Below are positions 20,152 through 32,100 of a stretch of 64,000 nucleotides of DNA, one piece after another. Below the pieces are notes generated by a model. The model saw nothing but the letters and a program-made list of their open reading frames with translations. It was not told the DNA's origin and ran no database searches. The position numbers and the translations under genes are program-made. Origin of the DNA: Ornithodoros turicata (taxonomy: Eukaryota; Arthropoda; Arachnida; Ixodida; Argasidae); NCBI RefSeq assembly GCF_037126465.1, contig NC_088202.1:128292123-128356122 (forward strand), written 5' to 3'. How positions within the stretch are numbered: position 1 is the stretch's first letter; the number at the start of each line of letters is the position of its first letter.

Positions 20152-23100
20152 CTGAAAAGTTCAATACGTTAGGATTACAAAGAAAAAAAAAAAACACTGA
20201 GGGTGCATCTGATGTGCACCAAATAACTCAGGGAATCAACACGAGAAATCGCACGTAAAGCTATATGTTCGGCAACTACCAAATGTGCCGACAACTAATG
20301 TGAGGTGGTACAGCACAACTTGCCCAGACCAGAAAGACTGCCTCCAACACAGAGACTGGAGAGTGACACGGGTTCAAATAGTGGCCCCAGCTGTGCTGTC
20401 TGGGATTTTCCTGGGTATTCGGCAAGACTTTCCAGACGAATGTCAGCACAGTTTCCACCAGAAGTCTGCCCTTAGTAACCCCGCCTGTCCCCCACTCCTT
20501 CCTGCTGTCCTCTCTTCATCTGTCCATATCTGTACGCCACTCATAGCCACAGCTGCATCATGGTGCTAACACACACACACAAAAAAAAACTTGCTCAGTG
20601 GAGCCTTGACGTATGATGCGGTGTCACACACCATTAAGGCCCTGCATTTTCCGCAGTCCTTCGAAGATGCATGGAATTTTGGATGTATTGTGGAATCTGT
20701 GGTTTGGCACGGCACTCTGCGGAACAATGCTTCTTTGCTGAGGGCCGCAGTTTCGAGACCTGACATGGACAGTCGGCAAACGCATAACATGCAGGAAAAT
20801 TAACGTGTTCCCTCCATGCATCTCAAAACGGCAACGCTGGGTGAGCTTGCCCAGCATTTCTACCACTTTCGTACAGCTCCCATCTCTGACATCCCACCCC
20901 TGCAAGTCTCTCGCGCTGAGCATAATGGCTAAATGTTCCCATTTGGGTAACAAGGCTGCGGTAGGTGGTAACAACATTCCCGCATTGAGAAGGCAAGCCA
21001 CAAGCCTTGCAGCGGAGTAGCTGTTGTACGCACAAACTGCAAAGGAATGCAAGAGCACAGGCCATGACAGTCAAGTACATGTCAATGCCAAAAAGCTGTG
21101 GGATCTGAAAGGTCATTCAGCAGGTTCAAAGTACTGTACTGAGTAGCATGTTCAAGTTTTCCTGAAATATTGTTTCTCTATGAAAATAAAGTGCTATCAA
21201 CTGTAACCTGAAACAAGAATCAAGTGAAAAACTATAGCGCTCATGAGCATTCTCAGTTCAGCACCTGAGTATACAATAAAGTAGCTGACAGTTTTTTTCC
21301 ACATCCAATGAAAATCCCATCACTGATGGGATGTTATCAAATGTCAAGCACATAGTAGTGCTATTTGAACAAATGTTGCTTGCACTAGCTGTGAAGAACA
21401 TAGGTAACACACCTGTAGCTGTTGAGCTGCCTGAATCTTTAGTCTTTTCACACGAGGCAGATGAGTTACTAGAACACGAAGCGTTGCTTGCATCACTCTT
21501 GTCCTTCACTTCGTCGTAGAATGGCTCCTTCTTGTCAATGTATGATTTTAAATCCTCTATGCTCTGGTATATATTTGGCTTGAAGTCAAAGTCTTTACTC
21601 TTTGACCCAATGTCATCAGAGACTCCGCAAGCACCTGCAAGCACAATCGGAACGTCCAGCATATCATATCACAGCATATCATACATAGGGCCTGACTTTT
21701 TAGGGTTAAACCCATATCCGCCCGATATTTACCCCCCGAACGAAATCTGTAAAATTCGGGTTTAACCCGAATCTACCCGAAAACATCCGGGTCGCGTGGC
21801 ACACTCATAAGCGTGCATTAAAATAAAGTTTGATAACATTGCTAAACATTAGTTCCATGTTAAGACAAATTTTTATTAAACAAAAAAAATCACCCAAATA
21901 CACCCGAATTCCTGACGACAGAATATGCCGTAACGGGATTTAACCCGAATACACCCGAATTTTCAAATGAAAAATATCACCTGATATTTACCCCCGAATT
22001 TGGCCAAAAATAAAACCCGAAAAAGTCAGGCCCTAATCATACACCAGCCACTCAAATAATACCAACCTTTCAAGCTATTTGAGTCATCTTCTTCAATATA
22101 TTCCAACTTTGCTTTTTGAATGTTACTCTTGGTACAGTTGAGATCATTATGAATATGCTTGATGTTTGACGCCCCTGGAGCATTGTTGAGAGCACCATCC
22201 AGTGGAACAGCTTGGAAAGCATAGACAGGGTTGTCAAAGTGACGGCGATCTATAAACACCCATAACATAACCAAAGTTATGCATGTTCGGAACTCAAAAC
22301 AAAAAATGAGACATCAAGTAGTCTTCACAAACATGAAGGGAGGGCCTGCTAACTGCCAATCTAAGATATCATGACCACGCATGCACGAGTGTTTTTGAAT
22401 AGTCCAAAACTAAACAAATGATTCTGAAACCTGAAGAAATTGTACTGATTAGTACGTGCATATGTGGTGCGAATAATAAGGGGTCATTCCATGCGAAACA
22501 TCCCAGACATTGTGCTCGACTATCCCCCGATTTCTTTCAAATAAATTGTGGTTGATTGTTCCCATGTAGCCAATGCATTCCCGGCTTATTTGTGGCCGCC
22601 TCTTGAAGATTGTGATTTGACATGTAACTTGTAACCGACCCATTGAAGGTTGATCGACATTTTTTATCGAGAGTTTATGCCCTGAGAAAACTGTAAAATT
22701 TTGGGAACTTTTGGAATTTTTCACAGAACTCTGCAATTTTTTCATAGCTATTTAAACTGTTAAGCGCTGTTCCGTAGTTGGCACAGAACGTGTTAAAAAT
22801 ATTTTGAGGTGCGAAGAGTTGGAAGAGTACACAGAAAAAAATTCATGAATTGCAGAAATATTGCTTTTTACCACATATTCATCCGTCAGCTGCATGCTGA
22901 GGTGGTCCTGATCAAAATATTACGAAGTTTCATTGAAATGGTTTTTCTTTTAGCAGCGAAAAAAATTTTGAACCTGACCAACCCCCGCACTCATTGAGCA
23001 TTGCCTCGCAAGGCTGCTTCACCCCAAGACGCATCGCCGCCGCGGACGTCGAGCGCAATGTCTGGGACGTTTGGCATGGAATGACCCTAAAGGATCTTTA

Positions 23101-26100
23101 GTGAAGTTCATGACAAACGTGGTATGAGCAACGTCATATGCTTACCAGGAGGTGGCCCTGGCTCTGCGGTGTACCTGCAGAAAATATTTATGGGTAAGGT
23201 CTTAACTCTGGATGAGGCCAAGGAGAACTACACTTCTTCAAAAAAACTTTTTGTTGTACTTTAGCACAGGGATTCTCAAACTGGGTTCCCCGGAACCCAG
23301 AACGCTACACCACGCCAAGGGTTCCGCGGGCAGCTACTGAGAGCTAGCGTATTTACTCGCATATTGAACGCACTCCAACTTGAGCGCCGAAATGCTGCTA
23401 CTTTTTTTGTTGTCTGCACACTAAACGCATCCGGACATTCGTAGCATGAACGGTTCGTCTTGCACAGGGCCAACCAGCCAGCCAGGGTATTGCTCTCGTG
23501 CAGCCGCTCGTATCGCGCAGTCAACGAGATGGAGCGCCTGGCACCAGAGTGATGAACAACGAATGCGACGGACATCGAGGAGTATTTCGTCCACGCTTGA
23601 TAGAGACTGAGGAGACCGCCGCGGACATCTCAAAAGGAGTCGCGTCGATGGGGCTGAATCGGGACGATGGGGCTGAACCGGGACGATGGGGCTGAACCGG
23701 GACGATGGGGCTGAACCGGGACGATGGGGCTGAACCGGGACGATGGGGCTGAACCGGGACGATGGGGCTGAACCGGGACGATGGGGCTGAACCGGGACGA
23801 TGGGGCTGAACCGGGACGATGAGGCTGAATCGCGACGATGAGGCTGAATCGCGACGATGGGGCTGAATCGCGACGATGAGGCTGAATTAAAAAGGTTAAA
23901 AATTGGGCTGTTCGGTTTTCTAGAACCATGAAGAATCACCACCTTGACAAGAAGGCGGAGCTGAATTCGCGAAGATGAGGTTCAAGCGGGATTGAAAGAC
24001 AATAATAAAGTTCTTGGTTCGCCAGTCAGTGCAATGTGTCTATGTCTGTCTTTTTAGCTCCCCGGCACTGGGGTTTTAACGATTTTGATCATGAGGCTGA
24101 ATTGCGACGTTCAATTCCGTGGAGATCGCCGCGGAAATCTCCCAATAAATTGCGACGATGATGCAGAATCACGACGTTCGATTCCGGGGAGATCGCTGCA
24201 GACATCCCAGAGTAAGTCGCGACGATGAGGCAGAATCGCGACGTCGATTCCGGGGAGGTCGCCGCGGACATCTCAGAATAAATCGCGACGATGAGGCAGA
24301 ATCGCGGCGTTCGATTCCGGGGAGATCGCCGCGGACATCTCGGAAAAAAACGGGAATTGAGTGTACCGTAAGCGTTGGGTTCCAATTTTCCCCCACGTAC
24401 TGAACGCACCCCCTCAATGGCGCGATGTTTTGGGTAATGAATGTGCGTCTTACACGCGGGTAAATATGGCATAACGAACGCGCTCTCTAGCATGTTACAG
24501 TAGTGGCTAAGTCCCCACTGGGGTTGTCCTTCGGTGGAATAAAAATAAATGTGTTCTCTATGATTAGTTTCGTGTGATCCCACTTTGTTCTTTCAAAAAT
24601 AGATGGCGAGCTGGGTGAGATTCCACTGGTGTTGCCTGCAAAGGTGCAGGGGTTCCGTGGGCCTACAATGTTTGAGAGCCCCTGCACAACATTCAGTTAT
24701 ACAGCTTCATTATGTGCTCTATACTAGGATGCTGCTAAGCAGTGCATGGATCAAATATGCCAACCAGGAAAAACATGACCTGCATTTAAGTTCCATTTGA
24801 GAATTTTGATTGAACGTTTGCAGTTCATTACAACAAAGTTTCCAGGTAAACTTATAATCTTGTGTTACTTGAGAAGAGGTTCATGGGGCAAGTCTTGCTG
24901 CTGCAATAAGCTCCACTGAATGGGGGTTAAGAGACATACATTCTGTCAGATTCCCCGCCCTATAGAATGTGTCTCTCAGCTTTGGGCAAAGCGTATACAG
25001 TCGCCGTCCGATTTTTCGGACTCGGCGGGGATCGCGCAAAAGTCCGAATAATTGAGTAGTCCGAAAAAAGCGAATTTCGCTTCAAAATAAAACTTTACTA
25101 AGCCCTAGTAGGCTGGAAAAATTTGTCGATGCTTTCCTAACGCGCTTCCAGCTCTGCCTGATAACATTAGCTTCTATTTCCCGAAGCGACATTTCGTCAA
25201 TGTACACTGTGAGACGCACCGCCGTCATCAAGTCCGCAAGGCGGCTTCACCTAACGCATGCGTGCTTTAGGTGAAGCTCGCTTTACAACGCTGTCGCGCG
25301 ACTCGCGTGCGGACAGCACGTGCTGGGCAGTTGGCCAAAAACGAAGACGCAAAAGCGCTACGACAGACGTCTTCTACTCAGAGGAGTGGGAAATCAACAA
25401 TCATCACTGCCTATTTTTTTTCCTCAATATTCTAGTTGGTTGATTTCTTTTGATACAAATTTCAGATGATACCAGTGTTTTCCGTCACCCCATGAGAGAA
25501 ATTCGCGGGTTGGGCAAACAGAGTCCGAAATATCGAGCGACGGAGCTGCACGGCGTCCGAAATTTTGAACGTTCTTATACATCACCTCTATGGGATCCGC
25601 GGCCGTTCCGCGAACGAGTCCGAATAATCGAGCATGTCCGAAAAATCGGTCGGCGACTGTAAACATGAATTGCCAACACATGCAGTATATTATGAAAAAT
25701 TCCTCAATGTATAAATCAACATATGTTGAAAAGTTCCCGAATCATTTTTAGTGAGGCATATGAAGGCATGAAGGCACAATGTTGACTCAAGATATAACAC
25801 ATACATCACGTATAACTCATTCTTCAGTCGATTAACCCTCCTTCTGTAGTAAAACACAATGCAGACGAGAACCACCACCACAAGGATCACTGCCAGGATT
25901 GTTCCAACTACAATTCCAGAATTGGACCGTGTATCCTCTTCAATCAGCATCACACTCTTGTCATAGAGTCCTGTGAACATAGCAAGATGGGCAAAGATAT
26001 ATTTAGCTGTCAAAGGCAAATTTCGAAGCATAATGTTTACTTATGAGCTTCAGGTACACCTTACACAGACACAAATTTGATGTACAAAATTCCACTATGT

Positions 26101-29100
26101 ATGCACACTTACTTATGTTGCAGTGTTCTCCAGTAAATCCGTATCTGCAAACACATCCACTCACTGCACTGCAGACGAAGTTGTCTTTGCACTCACAAAA
26201 ACCCATGCAATGGTCACCATAAAATCCTTCAGGGCATACTGCAAGGGCAGAATGCAAAATCTGTGTCCATATCCTTGGATAGATATACATTATGCTGGTA
26301 GCACATCATAGAGCAAGCACTAATTCTGTGCTTCACACCTACTATCACAAAAGACAGGTTCTTCAAGTCATGAAGATTTTGATGCCAAGAACAGAGATTA
26401 CAGCTGTCAGTTGAGAGCAGGTTAATGTTTCATTTTATTTCAAAGGAGTACTGACAACCAAAGGTAGAGATCATATAGTGCAACTTCTTTTATGCAACCG
26501 TTTGCGCAAAGGAGCAGTCACTTAAATGGGGTATCCTCTCGCTCTGAGCATAACTGATGTGCAACTTATGAGACAGAAACACCAAGTATCTCACTACAAT
26601 TATGTCACCACGTTGACAATGTTTGTTGACATTCAAACTGTACTGATCAATGCCTTTAGTGATCAGAGTATTTATTACACCAACAACAGCATGCTGACTA
26701 GGCCGTTTGGCACAGCGCTAACATGCTTGGCCCTTCTCACTCTCTTTCTCTCACTAACTCTCTATAACCATGAACAAACATGTTCCTTCTCCGTTATGTG
26801 ACAGCAGGGATTCCTCTACACACCCTGTTTTTCTGTGTGTTTTTTTTGCATCACCCGCCCTGGAATTTCTAAGATTGCCCAATACAGCTCGGCTACCAAT
26901 GTATATACCCGTAAACATGTGCCCATATATAGCTGTAGCCCTCCTCCCCTTGGGAGCTCGGCACCCCCAGAGGTTTATTTCTGTGGAAATTACTGTGTAA
27001 CAGTACATACTTTCAGTACATCTTGGACCCATCCATCCAGGACTGCACTTGCATTTTCCATCGCTCGCTCGGCAGCGTCCATTATTGAGGCAAGTACATT
27101 TTTGGGTGCAATTGAAACCATATGTGCCATTGGTGCATGCTGGGGAAGACAAAATATGTTTTATACCTCAAAAAATATTTGACAGTGATATTGTCCCATT
27201 TAAATTGACACAATGGGGTTACTGTGCTTACGGATGGTGCAGTGTTCTCCTTGCCAGCCAGGACGGCAGAGACACTGGCCCGTTATGGAACTGCATTCAC
27301 CATCATTCTGGCACTTGCATTTTCCCATACAGTTCATTCCCCACGTCTGTGAAGCACATGCTAGACAAAAAGATAAGGAAATCAGGGGAACATAGTGCGA
27401 TACCTTCTTATGTGACAACGCAGCTCTGCAGGAACAAAAACACATTGTCTAGACGACTACTGTCTTAACATAGTACATAAGCATTACTAACTGCTAGTGT
27501 AACGTAATCTTTCATTGAATATATTGACCTGTACAGCATGCAATTAACACAGTGGCGGATCCATGGGGGGCCATTGGACAATTACCCCGGAAGCATGAGG
27601 TTAAACATTAGGTTTCCCCCTCTCCTTCCCCTCACTACATGCACTGAGAAAGAACCTCCCTCCCCCCCAAAGTGAGGGTCTGAACCCAACCTTGAATTAA
27701 GAACAGCAAATAGAATAACATAACACAACAATTGATTGCCAGACAGCCCTTATCTTCAGACTGCAAGACATAATTGGGCCACGAATTCTTACTTTCACTA
27801 CATGTAAATCCAGTGTATCCTGGTTGGCACGGACATTTTCCAGTAATGTGATTGCATGGCCCAGTCGTATGCACACAGTGAGCACACGTCTCTGAACAGT
27901 TCTGTCCAAACGTGCCAGGGGGACATGCTGTAAGAGAGTTACGGAGAAGAACACCACAATGAACATCAAGGAATTTGTTATATGGATATCTTTTTGTTAT
28001 ACGAATATGACTGAAGGAAGCATTTGACTACAGGGACAGAAGGTTGAATACAGATTACAGAAGAACTACACAATTAATGGCGAATCCCGCTGGATGATCT
28101 GGAGCAGCTCTTATTGCCCTGCAGTGGAGAACGCATGTCTCAGAGGCAAATTCAGGTTGGATCCGTGGGTTTCGCAATAGAGCTCCCTTCCTTGCTCCGC
28201 CAAGAAAGTTTGGATTAGGCCACAACCATACGTCTACCGAGAGGGGGCTCAGTCGTGACCCCCCCCCCCCCTTCCCACAGAAGTTTCAAGGTCACTTGTG
28301 AAACTTGTGCACTCTTTATTTCATAGGTCGAAATTATTTTTCTCGGATGTCATAATAACATCTGAACGCACGCACGGTCCGCAGCACTCCTCCACAAGAA
28401 AAGAAACGAGGGGGTGGAACACTTTGCTCACCCTAAAAAAATCCCGGGAATGTCCATGGCCAACGAAGCCACAGTCATTGCTTCCACATCCCGCGAAAGT
28501 GAGTTCCCATGCCTGCCTGCCTTGAGAATTTTCTGACACTTTGTTGCAGAACCTCCACTATGATTTCCACCAGGACCTTAGCTAAAGCTTTTCTGTTTTT
28601 CACTGATGGACTTGAATTTCGTCCAGATTTTAGTACTCTCTAGCAGATTCTGGTGCTTGCTCCAGATATCAATCAGTGGAACCGGTAACAAGGGCATGCA
28701 ACGCACACACCCTTGTGCTTTTGAGTTCATGTTTTTGGAAAATGTAGAGGCAAAACTTGGGTTTTATTAATGCGACAGCATTATTGTGGCGCCCGCTGCA
28801 TTTTACTACAGAAACTCAAACGTTAGACAACCAACGAAACAACATCGCACAGAAGGGCAGAAGAGAAATCATGCCAAAGCGCACCGAGAGAAGCATGCAA
28901 GAGAGACTAGCAGTGAGAACGAAGTCTTAACTTCGTTGCGGGCCTGCAGACATAGACAAGGGGATGAAGGACGGGCAAAGCATGTTGCTGCCCAACAAAA
29001 GCAGAGACCAACTAGAGACAATTCCAGGTCGTATATCTGGGAGCGGACCTTCAGTGAGCTATCCATTCGGAATACCACACAATGCCTCGGAATGCTATCG

Positions 29101-32100
29101 CGTCACACCTCATTGCATCAGCAGAGTGCCAGATTTTTTCAGGAGCTGTCCAAGTAGGGTACCCTAGTAACACATATTGTTGCCACAACGTTGCTGCAAC
29201 GTTGCGAATGTTGTAAATAGTGGAGCAATGTTTTACAATATTCAACAATATTGTGGCAACGTTGCTAGATGTTGGTCAACATTTTTCGTCACACGTCATC
29301 ATGTCGTCACGTCACACTAAAACGTTTACCGAATATTGCTGCCAGGAACATTGCAGCAATGTTGAACAATGTTAAAAACATGTTGTCCTTATGTGGCAGC
29401 ATCATTGCAGCAACGTTGCAAAGCTAATTTAAACATTGTGGCAATGTCGGAGAAATGTTCGCATGTAATGTTATGTACTAGGATGTGGCTTCAAAAGGAC
29501 ATTAGCCACGTTTTGACAACGTTTGGGGGCAACATTGCAACAATGTTCCGGCAACATTTTGTGTTGCTAGGGTAAGACCAGGTGACATCAGGTGGAAAAG
29601 CTGAACTTTTGGGTGCACAATAAAAAAAGGCATTTCTTGCATTTCAAATAAGCACGAGATGTTGAGTGGTTGTGCTGCATGCATAGTGCTTAGCATTCTC
29701 AGCATTCTCCAATATCAGTACTCATGCTGAATTTTCGCTTTGGCAAATTCATTTTTGGGGTCTTTTGTGTTTTTCCATAAGTGTCAATGAATGCCAATGG
29801 TAAAAGCATGCTCTACCGAGTTTAACCCTGCAGTACTACCCTACAAGGCTCTATAGGTACACGCCACCCAATTGCTCTGCAACACCTGTTTCATTCACCA
29901 CTGACAAAAATCATGTATTATGTCACTGTGACACTTACATTCATTGCAGTCTTTTCCCATCCAACCTCTCTCACATATGCAGATACCTGTCTCCGGGTCA
30001 CAGGAAGAGTTATTCTTGCAATCGCACGCGTTTTCACATGATGCGCCCCAGAAACCACGAGGGCATTGGCTTTCACAAGACACTCCTGCAAAAGGCAACC
30101 ACATTAACCCCCGGCTTTTAATGCCTGTATGAAACTTATTGCGCACAAAAACACGTATTGCAGATACTCTTCGTACCTTTGTAGCCCAGGTGACATTGAC
30201 ACCTTCCAGAGACGTGATCACATCCAGTAGCATGGTTCCAGTTGCACATGCACTTATTTTCGCAGTTGGTACCATAGTGTCCATGCTAGAGGAGGGGATG
30301 ATTACCGTCAATAAAGACATAAGTAACTCAAATTATTAGGGCTGTGCGAATAGTGATTTTTGGATTCGAATCGAATACGAATCGAACAGTAAAATCTTCA
30401 AATAGTAGCGAATCGAATAATGTCGAATACCACACAAAAATGTGTGCTTATTGTTGAATAGTAAGCAAAAGCTTGCATTGAAACCTGGTGCTCAGTTGTA
30501 GTTTGTGAGACTGACTGCAGACTATATACACATATTTCATTGATGAATATGTTTGTGCTAGAATTGTCCTGAAAATTGTAATTCCAGACATAAAGTGGCT
30601 GGCTGTGTGATTAAATCCCTCTTTCTGTGGCGTCATAGCTGGTCCAGCCAAAGCTCAAAATAATTAAACTAACTTAAACATCCCTGCCAACATTTGCTAA
30701 AATATTTCTCAAAAGTGGCAATTTTCGGTGATCCCTCAAATCGCACTTTTAAACCATGCCTGCAACCCCGCGGCAGAAGTGTAAACTAGGCTTCGCCTGA
30801 TGCTCGAAGACATGAGGCGAAGCCAACTTGCAGGATATCGTCAAGTCCGCACGCGCAAAACTGTAAAGTAAGCTTCATCTAACACTCAGAAGCATGAGGT
30901 GAAGCCACCTTGCAGGATATATTTGAGGCGCAGAATTGTAAAGTAGGCTTCGCCAAACGCTCAGAGGCATGAGTTGAAGCCAGCTTGCGGAATTTCGAAT
31001 ATGTTCGAGTATTCGATGAAATGTTATTCGGTTCGAATACGAATAGCGCGGTACCGTTATTCGGTACGAATATCGAATATTTCGAATATTCGCACACCCC
31101 TACAAATTATCTGGTATAAGATAGAAAGCAACTCACATCACATTTTTTGTTACATGTCTTGCCTACATATCCTGGTGCACAGGTACATTTCCCCGTCACT
31201 GGATCACATGCAGCATTGTTTCGGCATGTGCATTTAGATTGGCAGCCTTCACCGTAAGTGCCAACAGGGCACAGGGTATTGCATCTCGACTGAAAGTAAC
31301 CTGAAAATTGTGTACAATGGAAGGTTCAATAAGTTGGCAAAATGCAATCAAAGATGTTGGATGCTTTGAAAAGGAAACTCAAGTAGGTCTCTACAGAAGC
31401 CCTATCCCAGCCAGTAGGCAAAACGAATTTGCCCCGTGGTGCAAGCAATAGTGTTAAACAAGGCTGACAAAGCCCCCATTTGAGAAAACCTGTTCCTTTT
31501 TGCCTTTTGATCAGCAGAGGGTAATAAAACTACTTAAACATTTGATTGCAATTCCAAATGATTTACCAAACTATATCTTTCAAGACCTTTATATCATGCA
31601 TATCTCTAAGAATAAGACATTTTTTTAGAAATATTTGTCATGAACGCTTCGCCGACATGTGTTGCGTCCTTATTTCGCTACTGTATTATTTCGGTACAAA
31701 CAAAAAGTCACCTACTAAAACAACTGTGGAAAAGATTTCTGGAAACCAATTATGGTTGCTTCAGTGGTAGCTTCATGTGGCTCATGGTTCATATAAAGCA
31801 CCCACTTTGTTACATATATATTAGTTCTTAAGTTATGTGCAGAATTCTATATGAGAATGATTGTCACAGTGGGCTCTGTTTAGATATGTAACTTGAGAAT
31901 AACCTGGTGGGCATTTGCAGTATCCATTGATGGGCGAGCAGGTGCTGCCGTTTTCACAAGTGCAATCCTGCGTGCAATTGGTGCCGTATTTTCCAGCTGG
32001 GCACTCTTCACTGCAACTGAAACCAGACCAAATGGAGGTTAGTGTTGGTGTTGGCATAGCTTATTCTCTGCGATTAGTTTACTTTTGACCAGTGTAACCA

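Larger units (their letters stand above)
23267..24684. mobile_element. Non-autonomous hAT-like element with internal minisatellites
   Basis: The left end CAGGGATTCTCAAACTGGGT and right end TTTGAGAGCCCCTG are inverted repeats of the CAGGGNTCTCAAAC type typical of hAT elements. Both ends carry a GGAACCC block just inside. No exact 8-bp duplication was found. The interior contains two tandem repeat blocks and no transposase reading frame. Confidence 0.7.

Noticed and set aside
23421..23942. Minus-strand proline-serine repeat protein
   Set aside because: The frame is open only because a 19-bp minisatellite has a 57-bp triple period; all frames through it stay open.
23645..24345. CRISPR-like array
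   Set aside because: Units are directly abutting without unique spacers, in a eukaryotic transposon; this is a minisatellite.
23259..24692. 8-bp target duplication for the hAT-like element at 23267-24684
   Set aside because: The flanking octamers (CTTTAGCA and CACAACAT) do not match, so the superfamily rests on termini alone.
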